Assembly (NCBI GenBank): GCA_029233985.1
Contig: JARGOK010000001.1
Coordinates: 194,372 to 258,371 of the forward strand
Reading direction: 5' to 3'
Source: Candidatus Altimarinota bacterium
GTDB taxonomy: Bacteria > Patescibacteriota > Gracilibacteria > JAUYGZ01
DNA: 64,000 nucleotides
Shown: positions 34,458-44,132 of the stretch, piece after piece
Layout: each line of letters opens with the position of its first letter
Numbering within the stretch: position 1 is the first letter of the stretch
Program-made: the position numbers and the translations under genes
The notes under the pieces: generated by a model
The model's database searches: none
The model's input: only the letters and a program-made list of their open reading frames with translations
What the model was told of the DNA's origin: nothing

Positions 34458-35492
34458 ATGATGATTGCTTTGTTTTCATTTCTGGTGAGTCTGACTCTTA
34501 TCGTGTTTTGTACGTGGGTCTTTCCAATGATTGATTGGATGGATGACCCAGAGAAATATGGATACCAAAGAAAGGCTGTCCCTTATGGAGTCGGAATTGT
34601 TTTTTATCTCTGTTTTGTTTTAGGGAGCTACTTCTTTTTGGAAACCTCCACTCAACTGATCGCAGTATTGATTTCTGGAGGTATTATCACTTTGATGAGT
34701 TTTTTTGATGACCGAATGGGTCTACCAGCCATTCCAAGGCTCGGTATTCAAGCACTATGTGCTCTTATCTTGGTATTTTCTGGCATTGGTGTGCCGGCTC
34801 TTTCCAATCCTTTTGGAGATCCACTAGTACTTGATAGTATTCGTTGGAGCTTTGAGATTGGTGGGTTTGACCTCGTGATAGAGCCCATTGCGGATCTTGT
34901 GGCTTTTGTGTGGATTATGTTTGTCATCAATGCCATGAACTGGCTCGATGGAGTACCTGGCATGGTCAGTGGAATGAGTTCAATCACCTCTTTGGTTCTT
35001 TTTCTTTTAGCATCACAAGCAACCCTGCACGTCATAGATCAAACAGCACTCTCGAGCATGGCACTGCTCATCTGCGGAAGTGGTGTGGCCTTCTGGATGT
35101 TTGATTTTCCAAGACCCAAAGTGCTAATGGGAGATAGTGGAACGATGTTTTTGGGGATGATCTTGGCTGTGATGGCGATCTTTAGTGGAGGGAAATTGGC
35201 GATAGCCTTTATTCTGATGGCTTTTCCTTTGATGGATGCTGTCTGGACCATAGCGAGAAGACTCTTCAAGAAACAGTCTCCATTTAAGGGTGATTTTGAG
35301 CATTTTCATCATGATTTGATGAATATTGGAATGAGCGAGTCTCAGGTGAATCTCTTTTATTATATGGTGTCATTGAGCTTTGGAGGAATTGCCCTTTCTC
35401 TTCAAAGTACTGGAAAACTCATCGCCCTAGGGATTCTTCTGGGATTGATGACGATTATTCGAATTGGAATATCTAAAAAAATGAAGGTTTAG
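34458..35492 (+). CDS. WecA/MraY-family phospho-sugar transferase
   Basis: The product is a polytopic membrane enzyme (about ten helices) of the family that transfers a sugar 1-phosphate from UDP to undecaprenyl phosphate. The catalytic motifs are present: FFDDR near 82, NAMNWLDGVPG near 156, MGDSGTMFLG near 226 and the cytosolic HFHHDL motif near 285. The His motif and lack of MraY-specific sequence favour the WecA/TagO/WbpL group, which start glycan or teichoic acid synthesis. With the O-antigen-ligase-like protein at 15905 it suggests a lipid-linked surface glycan pathway. It overlaps the next gene, which runs towards it, by four bases. Confidence 0.88.
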   Translation: MMIALFSFLVSLTLIVFCTWVFPMIDWMDDPEKYGYQRKAVPYGVGIVFYLCFVLGSYFFLETSTQLIAVLISGGIITLMSFFDDRMGLPAIPRLGIQALCALILVFSGIGVPALSNPFGDPLVLDSIRWSFEIGGFDLVIEPIADLVAFVWIMFVINAMNWLDGVPGMVSGMSSITSLVLFLLASQATLHVIDQTALSSMALLICGSGVAFWMFDFPRPKVLMGDSGTMFLGMILAVMAIFSGGKLAIAFILMAFPLMDAVWTIARRLFKKQSPFKGDFEHFHHDLMNIGMSESQVNLFYYMVSLSFGGIALSLQSTGKLIALGILLGLMTIIRIGISKKMKV

Positions 35493-36595
35493 ACACCTGC
35501 TTTGACATTTTTTTTAGTCTTTTTGAGAGTGTGAAAATGACTCCGCTTATGCAAGCTCCGAGGTTTTGTACGAGAGGACTCTGAACTTTGTTGGAGGTTT
35601 TTTTTTGAACCAAGGATAGAAACGCCATGGCTTAGCGTATAGACAAACCCAATGCAGGAGAAAAAGATTTCTTTCAGTCTAACGAGAACAACCACTGCGA
35701 TAGCAAGCCCACTACTATAACCAAGCATGCTAAACATGGCGACTTGAGCTCCTTCTAGCATACCTAGACCTGCTGGTACTGGGAGTAAATATGCAATGAG
35801 TGGGATTGTTGCCACCAAAAAACTTTCGAACCAGGACAGACTGAATCCAAGAAAGCTAGCAAGCATTTTGTATTCGATGATTGTCATGCACCAAGCTGAG
35901 ATCGAGATAAGAATCACAAAAGGGAGAGTGTTTTTCCGATGCCCCTCGTGTGAAACAAAGTCCGTGAGAAGCTGCTCTGTTTTCATTATTTTATCTTCAA
36001 ACTTTGCCAATTTTTTAAATCTTTTTAAACCGAGACGATTAAAAATTGCCGTCAGAATATGTTCTCCTTTATGAATTCGCTTGAAAACATAAAGTAAAAG
36101 CCCAACTAGCCCTAACATTATAGCTCCAATAGGGACCAATGCTGAGCCAGGCACTATGTCAGAAAAACTCACTAATATCACTCCAGATGCAACAAAAGCA
36201 ACAAAACTACTGATTTCTATAAGTTTGTCCAAAAGAACTGATGCAGTGGCTTCTTTAAGAGGCACACCATGATTATGGTTCAGGAAATAAATTCGAACCG
36301 GTTCTCCTCCAACCTGCGTAGGCGTAATAAATGAAATTCCAAAGCCCGAAAGCTTGTAGATGAGGAGTTTTTGAAAAGGAATATTATGACCATGGCAACC
36401 AAGAAGAATCTTCCAACGCCAGGTAAATAAAGAAAAATACCCTGCAAATGTGACGGCAAGAAATGCTGCTAGCTTGAGCATTGTCATCTGACTGAGAGCT
36501 GATTGTATTTCTCTCCAGTCAGCAGTGTAAAGAACAGCTAAAAAGGCTGAAACCCCTACTAAGAGACAAGCTGCGATGATGAGCTTCTTTTTCAT
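35489..36595 (-). CDS. Flippase-like membrane protein (UPF0104/LPG synthase TM region)
   Basis: This 368-residue protein has about eight membrane helices and matches the lysylphosphatidylglycerol synthase transmembrane family (AglD/UPF0104). Characteristic segments are SGFGISFITPTQVGGEPVRIYFL near 78-100, ASVLLDKLIEISSF, and PVPAGLGMLEGAQVAMF near 271. No C-terminal synthase domain is present; the last 45 residues are a basic tail (SRTKPRSLHKRSHFH). Such proteins may flip lipids or lipid-linked sugars, but the function is not settled. The ATG at 36595 is used because the signal-like first helix starts there. Confidence 0.85.
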   Translation of the reverse strand: MKKKLIIAACLLVGVSAFLAVLYTADWREIQSALSQMTMLKLAAFLAVTFAGYFSLFTWRWKILLGCHGHNIPFQKLLIYKLSGFGISFITPTQVGGEPVRIYFLNHNHGVPLKEATASVLLDKLIEISSFVAFVASGVILVSFSDIVPGSALVPIGAIMLGLVGLLLYVFKRIHKGEHILTAIFNRLGLKRFKKLAKFEDKIMKTEQLLTDFVSHEGHRKNTLPFVILISISAWCMTIIEYKMLASFLGFSLSWFESFLVATIPLIAYLLPVPAGLGMLEGAQVAMFSMLGYSSGLAIAVVVLVRLKEIFFSCIGFVYTLSHGVSILGSKKNLQQSSESSRTKPRSLHKRSHFHTLKKTKKNVKAGV

Positions 36596-36665
36596 GAACA
36601 AAAATTGTTTACAGGAAGAGCCTAACATCCCTTCTGGATGCTCTCAATAGCATTTTCTTTGATTT

Positions 36666-37337
36666 TTAGTCTGATTGTGTTGGTTTGGTGATTTGGAGCT
36701 GAAAACCACCTATATTTATTCCTTTTCCCATTTGAAGGTCCCAATCTACATTGAACTCTAAACCTGGGACAATAACTAATTCATTCACATTTTTGTGTGA
36801 TGGCATTGAATGATCTTTTACGGTTAACTTTCTTCCTTCTAGTGTTTCTAAGACACACCAACGAGCATTGTTGAATTGGAAATGAAATAATGAAGTTTCC
36901 GGCTGAGAGAACAATTCTCCACTAGTGATCGGAAAGTGTGGAACTGAATTGTCCTTTCCCATTATTTGGAGGTAAAAATAAATATTTTTATATAAAAAAT
37001 TTCTAACAGGATTTTGTACTATTGTCAGCAGCGTTGTGTTTTTTTGAACAACAAGCGATACTTTTTTCCCATCTGATGTTATTACTTCTGCGTTTGGCCA
37101 ACCGGTATCGATGACATGGAGGTTTGGTAGCTGAAGGAATTCACTATATGACAAGTCTAGGTTTGGACAACTACGAGACCATTGCAAGTCTTCTAGTGTG
37201 CTACCTGATATGTTTTCTAACCAAGTTTGGGAATCGATGAATTTTGGTTTCTGTAATCTTGAAGATGTCAAACCAGTGTAAATATTTCCGTACTCTTCCA
37301 TGTTTTCAGGGCTTTCGGTGTATTTGTAATCAGGCAT
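36666..37337 (-). CDS. Unknown protein downstream of cysS
   Basis: I do not recognise this 223-residue protein. No signal peptide or membrane segment is seen. The sequence appears beta-rich, with segments such as KKVSLVVQKNTTLLTIVQNP, RWCVLETLEGRKLTVKDHSM and a C-terminal GINIGGFQLQITKP. A short stretch near 55-85 (CPNLDLSYSEFLQLPNLHVID) has a leucine-rich-repeat look, but only one unit is seen. The start ATG at 37337 is seven bases after the cysS stop, so it is probably cotranscribed with cysS; longer readings would overlap cysS. Confidence 0.65.
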   Translation of the reverse strand: MPDYKYTESPENMEEYGNIYTGLTSSRLQKPKFIDSQTWLENISGSTLEDLQWSRSCPNLDLSYSEFLQLPNLHVIDTGWPNAEVITSDGKKVSLVVQKNTTLLTIVQNPVRNFLYKNIYFYLQIMGKDNSVPHFPITSGELFSQPETSLFHFQFNNARWCVLETLEGRKLTVKDHSMPSHKNVNELVIVPGLEFNVDWDLQMGKGINIGGFQLQITKPTQSD

Positions 37338-37344
37338 AAAAATT

Positions 37345-38793
37345 TTATGAAGATTTTTTCCAGACTGTTTTTCCGTCTTTATCCATGATCTCAATCCCCT
37401 CTTCTTTGAGCTTGTCTCGGATCTCATCTGCTTTTTCGAAGTCTTTTTCTGCTCGTGCCTGATCTCTTTTCTTCATCCAAATCTCTACTTGAGGATCGAG
37501 TTCTTCTTCGAGGTCCCATGAGAGAACAGCGAAGATCTGGTCGAAGTCCCGGAGGAAATTGAGCACATCGAGTCGGTTTTTTATTCCACCTGATTCTGCA
37601 AGAGCTTTGTTCCCTTCTTTGACGAGTTCGAAAACGGCACCAAGAGCTCCTGAGGTATTGAGATCGTCGTCGAGAGAAGTCTCGAAATCTTCTCGGAACT
37701 TTTGAATAGCTACTTCTGGTCCATTATCGCTGGCGTTTTGTGTCGCCACGAGAAAGTTTTGGAGGCGTTCGATGTTTTTCACGGCATCGTCCAAACCTTT
37801 AAAGGTGAAATTGGTGTTTTGACGGTAGTGGATTGAGAGAATGAGGTAACGGTATGCTAGTGGACTGTAGCCCTTTTCTTCGATATCCGTCATAGTGAAA
37901 AAGTTTCCTTTAGATTTGCTCATTTTTTCGCCATCTACGAAGATATGTCGTTTGTGCACCCAGTATTTTGCAAAAATGTCTTCACCAGTGATGGCACGAG
38001 ACTGGGCTATTTCACAGTCGTGATGAGGGAAAATATTGTCTTCTCCTCCCGTATGAATATCAATAGTTTTTCCAAGAAGTGAAGATGCCATTGCCGAGCA
38101 TTCGATATGCCAGCCTGGGAATCCAACGCTTCCATTTTCTTCGGTACCAGTCATTTTTTCACCCGTTTCAAAACTCCAACGGAGGATATGATTTTTGTTT
38201 TCACCTACGCATTTTTTCCAAAGAGCAAAATCAGCAGGGTGTTTTTTTTCGGTATTCACATCAACACGTTCACCAGCTTTGAGATCATCCAGCTTGTTAT
38301 TTGAGAGTTTTCCATACTCTGGAAACTGTTGTACATCGAAATAATACCCATCTGAAGTTTCGTAAGCGAACCCTTTTCCCATAAGTTTTTTTACTGTATC
38401 GAGCTGCTCAGAAATCATTTCTGTTGCTCGTGGATAATGATGGGCATCGAGGATATTGAGCTTTTTTCGGTCTGTATGAAAGGTTTCTTCGTACTTTCGT
38501 GCGACATCTAAGGGGTCGAGTTGTTGTTCTCGAGCGGCTTTTTCCATCTTGTCTTCCCCTGTGTCAGAATCTGAAACGAGATGACCAACATCAGTGATAT
38601 TCATCACTTGTTTGACCTTGAATCCCTTGTACTCCATATATCGACGAAGAAGATCTGCCATCAAATATGAGCTAAGGTTTCCGATATGTGCGAAGTTGTA
38701 GACGGTCGGTCCACAATTGTACATCAAGACCTCAGGTGGATTGAGTGGCTTGAATTCTTCGAGTTGGTTGGTGAGAGTATTGTAGAGATTCAT
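37345..38793 (-). CDS. cysS: Cysteinyl-tRNA synthetase
   Basis: The product charges tRNA-Cys. MYNCGPTVYNFAHIGN near 24-39 holds the first zinc-ligand Cys and the HIGH-like motif (HIGN). FPGWHIECSAM and DNIFPHHDCEIAQS supply the remaining zinc ligands. GEKMSKSKGNFFT is the KMSKS loop. The C-terminal helical anticodon-binding region (about 370-480) is present, ending in ADEIRDKLKEEGI and DGKTVWKK. Length 482 is normal. Confidence 0.95.
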   Translation of the reverse strand: MNLYNTLTNQLEEFKPLNPPEVLMYNCGPTVYNFAHIGNLSSYLMADLLRRYMEYKGFKVKQVMNITDVGHLVSDSDTGEDKMEKAAREQQLDPLDVARKYEETFHTDRKKLNILDAHHYPRATEMISEQLDTVKKLMGKGFAYETSDGYYFDVQQFPEYGKLSNNKLDDLKAGERVDVNTEKKHPADFALWKKCVGENKNHILRWSFETGEKMTGTEENGSVGFPGWHIECSAMASSLLGKTIDIHTGGEDNIFPHHDCEIAQSRAITGEDIFAKYWVHKRHIFVDGEKMSKSKGNFFTMTDIEEKGYSPLAYRYLILSIHYRQNTNFTFKGLDDAVKNIERLQNFLVATQNASDNGPEVAIQKFREDFETSLDDDLNTSGALGAVFELVKEGNKALAESGGIKNRLDVLNFLRDFDQIFAVLSWDLEEELDPQVEIWMKKRDQARAEKDFEKADEIRDKLKEEGIEIMDKDGKTVWKKSS

Positions 38794-38863
38794 GGCAATA
38801 CAGGGATTATAGTGATAATCGGAATTGTCGGGATGGTCTGGATGTGGAGTGCTGGCATGTCTT

Positions 38864-38934
38864 GGCTCCAGTCATCTGCGATAGACTTGAGCCCCCGAGA
38901 GGGATTGCGACGTTTCGTTCGCAGTGACGGTGTA
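38864..38934. repeat. Two dispersed-element fragments upstream of cysS
   Basis: GGCTCCAGTCA (38864-38874) matches one arm of the palindrome in mnmA. About 30 bp further, ATTGCGACG and CGTTCGCAGT form an imperfect hairpin similar to the repeat near 32691. Confidence 0.35.
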
Positions 38935-38970
38935 TTTATTTTTTTAGTGAGGTTTCCCTTGCATGATAAA

Positions 38971-38997
38971 CAAAAAGACCCTCCCTAGGAAGGCCTT
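38971..38997 (-). terminator. Intrinsic terminator of the large surface-protein gene
   Basis: On the minus strand AAGGCCTTCC pairs with GGAGGGTCTT (10 bp with two G-U pairs, 3-nt loop) and runs into a T-tract. It lies 25 bp after the stop of the gene at 39022-41292. Confidence 0.8.
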
Positions 38998-39021
38998 GTT
39001 GCAATAATTTTTCATTCATTC

Positions 39022-41292
39022 TTAGATCCTTGCAAAAGCCTTCCGGAGTTGTCCGTAGCAATTGAGTACAATCAGAGAAAGAAAAATAAGCAGGTAGACT
39101 TCTGGACCAGAGCTCGTATGACGCATTGGCATATCTTGGTCTGCAGAACCCCTCAGGAGACCGTCATCACCTCCTTGTGATACAGCAGCCGTTGGTGGAG
39201 GGTCGAGCACACGAAGAGCTCTTGTTTCTGTTGGGAGTGAAAGATCTGCACCTACAGTATCCTTTGCCCAGACCGTAAAGATATAGCTCGTATTCGCAAC
39301 AAGGTTTTCGATTGTTACACTCGATTCTGTTGAGGTCTCTGTACTCGCTGCGGCTGAAAGCGGAGTCTTGTAGCTGATCTCGTATGAGTCTGCTCCTTCT
39401 ACTGGATCCCAAGAGAGTGTCATAGTCCCAACTCCTGGTATTCCAAAAAGATTTTTGAGTTCTTGGAGAGATGCTCCGACTGTCAAAGTCGCCGCTGTTG
39501 GGATTTCATCTGTATTTCCAACATTATCAGCGATTCGAAGTGTCACATCGTAATCACCAGCAAGTGCAGGAGCAACTGCCGAGAGCGTATATTGTGTCGG
39601 GTCTTGAAGACCTGGAACAAAAGTATACGATCGATTGTCGATGAGAGCTTCGAGTGTTGATCCTGATTCTGCAACTGCATTCATGGTAAAGGTTTCACCA
39701 GCCTTTGTTGCTGGGATCTCCGTATCATAGCTGGTGATCACAGGAGGTGTTTGGTCGATTTCTATCTTCATTGTAGAGGTCACTTGAGATCCGTCTACAA
39801 GGTAAGTCGCAATTATATCGAGGTCGTGTTCTCCGTCGGTTAGCTGAACAGGAATATTAAAGGATTTATTTTCATCAGCATCTCCACGAGCAATTTCAAG
39901 CGCTCCTTCTTTTATCACAATTTGGGTATTATCCGAGCTCACGGTACCAATCACAGAAAAGGACTGTGAATACACTCCGTTTGTCACAGGGGAATCAACA
40001 CTCAGAGTAATATTTGTATTATTGAGCTGAGAAGCCCCACCTCCGAATTGAGATATAATCTGAATCTCACCCAAAATTGATTGATTTTCGGTGTCTTTGA
40101 CCGAGAGGGTGTAGTCCCCTGCTGGCAAGATCAATGCAAGCTCGAAGAGATTGTCTCCTTGATCTGAAGCATTGAAAACAAAGTCTGGTGGAAGTAATGG
40201 TCCAAGAGGATCCAATTCAAAGCTAATGGTTCCTTCATAGCCTGTAAATGTTTGGTAATTGCTGTCCACTGCACGAATATAAATATCTTGAGCAGAATTC
40301 GCAGAAATGGTCACACTCTTTGGCTCAGCTGGTACCTCTGTATCTAGCTGAAGAGAATCGACATTCATATCCTGTCCAACATAGAGATCAAATGCAGAGA
40401 CTTGGTTGACCGCAGCGACTTGGTTTTGCTGTGATGCCAGTCCATTGCTTTGCGTTTGGGTACCCACCTCTTGCTCGAGCTGAGCAATGAGTCGATTGTT
40501 TTCAAAAAGAGAAGCTGCAAGATATTCTTGCTGAGTATTTCCTAAAAGCTGATCATTGTTTCCTTGGCTCGAAGACGTTGCTCGAGTTGGATCGAAAACA
40601 GGAATATAACCATACTCGTTATTTGCCGGACCATACTGTGACATCGAACGGAAGTCTTCTTGGTATGGACTCACACGTGGAATAAATCCGATTTCTTCTG
40701 TAAAGATCCGTGACCCTCGAGTATTGGCAATAGTCAGAGTTTCAAGTCCTGCTTTCTTTGCCTTCATAGTAAAAGCCAACTGACCGGCTCCATTTGTGAG
40801 GCAAGGAGAGCAAGACACTTTAGCATCTTTTTTGGTCTGTATCGAGAGCTCGTATCCCTTCACTGGGTTTCCATAGCTGTCTTTCAAGGTCAGAAGCCCT
40901 TCTGCAACTTGATCTGCAAAAGTTGTGTAGTCGATATCGAGGTCTGAGCGTGCAATATTTGGCTGACCAGCTAATACCTGCGAAATTGCTTTTTGTCCGT
41001 TGAATTCGAATTGATAGTTTCCAGCTACGCTCGTGTTGTAGTACCAATACTGAGCCGTTCCGGTATCTGATAGCTGTATTTTTTGCTTGGTTGTAGATCC
41101 ATAAGGATTTGAAACAGCCACATCTGCCATCTCCCCTGCGGAGCCTTGCAACATCGCTAATACAGGCACTCCTGCAGTGCTATTCATTACTTTTAAAGCC
41201 ACCTCTTGGTTTGCCAATGCAGGTAGCATTGAAGCTGTTAGTAGAGGAACAATGGCGAATGAACTGATCAATTTCTTGAGAAAATTGTGCAT
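39022..41292 (-). CDS. Large surface protein with Ig-like and fibronectin III domains
   Basis: A 756-residue exported protein. The signal peptide is MHNFLKKLISSFAIVPLLTA with cleavage after ALA. A series of beta-sandwich domains follows: an Ig-like region around 120-200 (LLTLKDSYGNPVKGYELSI), a Gln/Asn-rich helical linker around 240-300, further Ig-like units around 310-420, 430-520 and 525-610, and a fibronectin III-like domain at about 625-695 (MTLSWDPVEGADSYEISYKT). A C-terminal hydrophobic helix (VYLLIFLSLIVLNCYG) followed by basic residues anchors it to the membrane, like a sortase-type tail but without a seen LPXTG. It is likely adhesive or structural. Confidence 0.78.
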   Translation of the reverse strand: MHNFLKKLISSFAIVPLLTASMLPALANQEVALKVMNSTAGVPVLAMLQGSAGEMADVAVSNPYGSTTKQKIQLSDTGTAQYWYYNTSVAGNYQFEFNGQKAISQVLAGQPNIARSDLDIDYTTFADQVAEGLLTLKDSYGNPVKGYELSIQTKKDAKVSCSPCLTNGAGQLAFTMKAKKAGLETLTIANTRGSRIFTEEIGFIPRVSPYQEDFRSMSQYGPANNEYGYIPVFDPTRATSSSQGNNDQLLGNTQQEYLAASLFENNRLIAQLEQEVGTQTQSNGLASQQNQVAAVNQVSAFDLYVGQDMNVDSLQLDTEVPAEPKSVTISANSAQDIYIRAVDSNYQTFTGYEGTISFELDPLGPLLPPDFVFNASDQGDNLFELALILPAGDYTLSVKDTENQSILGEIQIISQFGGGASQLNNTNITLSVDSPVTNGVYSQSFSVIGTVSSDNTQIVIKEGALEIARGDADENKSFNIPVQLTDGEHDLDIIATYLVDGSQVTSTMKIEIDQTPPVITSYDTEIPATKAGETFTMNAVAESGSTLEALIDNRSYTFVPGLQDPTQYTLSAVAPALAGDYDVTLRIADNVGNTDEIPTAATLTVGASLQELKNLFGIPGVGTMTLSWDPVEGADSYEISYKTPLSAAASTETSTESSVTIENLVANTSYIFTVWAKDTVGADLSLPTETRALRVLDPPPTAAVSQGGDDGLLRGSADQDMPMRHTSSGPEVYLLIFLSLIVLNCYGQLRKAFARI

Positions 41293-41344
41293 GGCGATGT
41301 GTTTTTATATGTATTTTTTTCAGAGATTTTTCTTTTCTCTTCTC

Positions 41345-41353
41345 TCTATTATA
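41345..41353 (-). promoter_or_regulatory. Extended -10 promoter of the surface-protein gene
   Basis: On the minus strand TGC-TATAAT is a perfect extended -10. The -35 is weak. The leader to the ATG at 41292 is about 50 nt. Confidence 0.45.
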
Positions 41354-41429
41354 GCAGAAATATGGCCTGAATTGAAGTGAAAAGGTCATTTCAAGGTCAT
41401 GAATGGCAAGATTTTCCTTTCAAATCTTC

Positions 41430-42230
41430 CTACCAAGAGGTAATTATCTGTATTTCTTGCCCTTGAGCCTGAAGAGTTTTTTCGAGTTCATGAAGAACAG
41501 ATTTCTCTTCGGCGCTCAGACTCCATGAACGTAGTACTAATTTTTTAAGTTGGCAATTTACACTTTCTAGAGCCTCTGGTATTACCTTTAGGCACTTTGC
41601 ACCTATGTCATTAGCCGATAAATCCAATACCTCAAGATGACAATTCTCGCTCTTTAGTGCATCTGCTATTGCTTTTATGTCTTTAAATTGGAGTTCAGTT
41701 TGTGACAAGTTCAAACTCCGGAGCTGACAATCTTTACTTTTCAATGCTTCTGATATTGCTTCTATCCCTTCGGCTCCAAGATTATTATATGATAAATTCA
41801 AACTCCGGAGCTGACAGTTTTTATTTTTTAATACTGCGGATAATTTTTTTATATCTTCTGTTTTGGGAGAATGTAGCTTCAATAATGCAATACGGCTATA
41901 TTTATGCGTCAGCATCATAACTAGGGTATCCATATCCTCCATATTATCTAGATTTATATATACTTCTTTTCCCTCAAACAGGTGATATTGATACGGATCT
42001 ACTTCTTTTTCACCTTCCTACACCTTCTCAAAAAACTTCTTTACCATCTGTTTGTTGTACATCAGCTCGTCTAGCTCTGCACGTTTTGCCAGCAGCTCTG
42101 TGTGAAGATTTTTTATTTCTTCTGTCACAGTTTTTTTGTCCACACTCGCGTTCATTGCAGCTTCTAGGTTTTTTTGAAGCTTGGTGAGTTTATTGAGGAC
42201 AGTGTTGATGTTTTGGCAGGTGCTGGGCAT
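41430..42230 (-). pseudogene. LRR paralogue D, interrupted by one amber codon
   Basis: Fourth and last copy of the leucine-rich-repeat family in this operon. The constant N-terminus is intact (MPSTCQNINTVLNKLTKLQK through FFEKV), but codon 71 (42018-42020) is TAG where the paralogues have CAG for Gln. The frame continues open for another 195 codons (EGEKEVDPYQYHLF), ending in about four repeats of 29 residues (CQLRSLNLSYNNLGAEGIEA and so on). A single C-to-T change explains the break. TAG ends other genes in this window, so readthrough is unlikely. Its repeats are the most diverged of the four, which fits decay. A polymorphic or phase-varying allele, or a sequencing error, is also possible. 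It lies 22 bp after copy C. Confidence 0.8.
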
Positions 42231-42252
42231 GGGGTTTTTTAGTTTTTTTTGA

Positions 42253-43131
42253 TTATAAACGTATCTCTATTTCTTTTCCTTGTGAGCGGAGAGTTTCTAC
42301 AATTTCTTGAATGAGGGGCTTCTGTTTTTCAGTGAGCATAATATATCCCATGTTTATACTCTGAAGCTTGCAGTCCTCACTCTTCAATGCTTCAAATATT
42401 GTATTTATTTCTTCAAAGCCAAGGAGATTTCTACTTATATCCAAATTTTGAAGCTTACAATTTTCGCTTTGCAAGGCTTCTGCTATTGCTTTTCCTCCTT
42501 CTTTGCCAAGGCCGCTATTTCCTATATTCAAACTCTGTAACTGGCAGTGTTGACTTTGAAGTGCCTCAGCAATTACTTTTCCTCCTTCTTTGCCGAGGTT
42601 GTTATCCGATATATCCAAACTCTGGAGCTGGCAGTGTTGACTTTGAAGTGCCTCAGCGATTACTTTTCCCCCTTCTGCGCCAAGGTTATTATTTCTTATA
42701 TCCAAGCTGTTAAGCTGGCAGTGTTCATCTTGTAATATTACAGATAATTTTTTTATGTCTGTAGATTTGAGCTTAAATATCCGCAATGATCTTATCCGAC
42801 ATTGAGGATGGATCAGGAGCATCTCTAAGGTCTCCATTTCTATCTTTCTCATATCAACGACCACTTCTTTATCTTTATTTATTCTATATTCATACGGATC
42901 TACTTCTTTTTCATCTTCCTGAACCTTCTCAAAAAATTTCTTTACCATATCTGGGTTGTACATCAGCTCGTCTAGCTCTGCTCGTTTTGCCAGCAATTCT
43001 TTGTGAAGGTTTTTTATTTCTTCTGTCACTGTTTTTTTATCCTCACTCGCATTCATTGCAGCTTCCAGCTTCGTTTGAAAACTGCTGAGTTTGGTGAGGA
43101 GACTATTGATGTTTTGACAGGTGGTGGGCAT
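42253..43131 (-). CDS. LRR paralogue C
   Basis: A 292-residue cytosolic protein. The first 95 residues are the family's constant region: a helical, probably coiled-coil segment (TCQNINSLLTKLSSFQTKLE to VKKFFEKVQEDEKEVDPYEY), then a short beta/helix unit (VVDMRKIEMETLEMLLIHPQ). About five ribonuclease-inhibitor-type LRR units follow, each starting with Cys, with a C-terminal cap (PLIQEIVETLRSQGKEIEI). The surface residues differ from those of the other copies. Such repeats usually bind proteins. It lies 22 bp after copy B and shares its 3' 210 bp almost exactly, implying recent duplication or gene conversion. Confidence 0.85.
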   Translation of the reverse strand: MPTTCQNINSLLTKLSSFQTKLEAAMNASEDKKTVTEEIKNLHKELLAKRAELDELMYNPDMVKKFFEKVQEDEKEVDPYEYRINKDKEVVVDMRKIEMETLEMLLIHPQCRIRSLRIFKLKSTDIKKLSVILQDEHCQLNSLDIRNNNLGAEGGKVIAEALQSQHCQLQSLDISDNNLGKEGGKVIAEALQSQHCQLQSLNIGNSGLGKEGGKAIAEALQSENCKLQNLDISRNLLGFEEINTIFEALKSEDCKLQSINMGYIMLTEKQKPLIQEIVETLRSQGKEIEIRL

Positions 43132-43153
43132 GGGGTTTTGGGTTTTTATTTTT

Positions 43154-44119
43154 TTATAAACTTATCTCTATTTCTTTTCCTTGTGAGCGGAGAGTTTCTA
43201 CAATTTCTTGAATGAGGGGCTTCTGTTTTTCAGTGAGCATAATATATCCCATGTTTATACTCTGAAGCTTGCAGTCCTCACTCTTCAATGCTTCAAATAT
43301 TGTATTTATTTCTTCAAAGCCAAGGAGATTTCTACTTATATTCAAATTTTGAAGCTTACAATTTTCGCTTTGTAGTGCCTCAGCGATTGCTTTTCCTCCT
43401 TCTGGGTCAAGGATGTTATCTGACATATCCAAACTTTTGAGCTGGCAGTTTTTGCTTTGTAGTGCCTCAGCGATTGCTTTTCCTGCTTCTGGGCCAAGGT
43501 TGTTATCCGATATATCCAAACTTTTGAGCTGACAGTGTTGACTTTGTAGTGCTTCTCCGATTGCTTTTCCTTCTTCTGGGCCAAGGTTGTTATCCCATAT
43601 ATTCAAACTCTGGAGCTGGCAGTGTTCGCTTTTCAGGGCTTTTGCTATTACTTTTCCTCCTTCTGGACCTATGTAGTTTTCAGATATATCCAAACTTTTG
43701 AGCTGACAATTTTTGATTTGCAGTATTTTTGATATTCTAATTGCATCTTCTGCTGATAGATTTTGTATATATAAAGACCTTATTCTACTGTGTGGATGAA
43801 TCAGGAGCATTTCTAAAGTCTCTATATCTAGATATCTCATATCGATCACTACTTCTTTTTTTTCATTTATATAATACTCATATGGCGCAATTTTATTTCT
43901 ATCTTCCTGCACCTTCTCAAAAAACTTGTTCACCATCTCTTCGTTGTACATCAGCTCGTCTAGCTCCACTCGTTTTGCCAGCATCTCTGCATGGATATTT
44001 TTTATGATTTTAGTGACTGTTTTTTTATCCTCACTCGCATTCATTGCAGCTTCCAGCTTCGTTTGAAGATTACTGAGTTTGGTGAGTAGGTTGTTGATGT
44101 TTTGGCAGGTGCTGGACAT
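43154..44119 (-). CDS. LRR paralogue B
   Basis: A 321-residue member with the same constant N-terminus (MSSTCQNINNLLTKLSNLQT), about six LRR units (for example CQLKSLDISENYIGPEGGKV) and the same C-terminal cap as copy C. The start at 44119 matches the paralogues; a longer frame would overlap gene A. It starts 13 bp after the end of copy A. The sequence just before the ATG is AAAACCCA, not a Shine-Dalgarno motif. No signal peptide. Partner and function unknown. Confidence 0.85.
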   Translation of the reverse strand: MSSTCQNINNLLTKLSNLQTKLEAAMNASEDKKTVTKIIKNIHAEMLAKRVELDELMYNEEMVNKFFEKVQEDRNKIAPYEYYINEKKEVVIDMRYLDIETLEMLLIHPHSRIRSLYIQNLSAEDAIRISKILQIKNCQLKSLDISENYIGPEGGKVIAKALKSEHCQLQSLNIWDNNLGPEEGKAIGEALQSQHCQLKSLDISDNNLGPEAGKAIAEALQSKNCQLKSLDMSDNILDPEGGKAIAEALQSENCKLQNLNISRNLLGFEEINTIFEALKSEDCKLQSINMGYIMLTEKQKPLIQEIVETLRSQGKEIEISL

Positions 44120-44132
44120 TGGGTTTTGATTT

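Noticed and set aside
42018..42020. TAG read through as an amino acid in LRR copy D
   Set aside because: TAG is an ordinary stop elsewhere (for example pheA, aroF, folD) and no suppressor tRNA is visible in the window.
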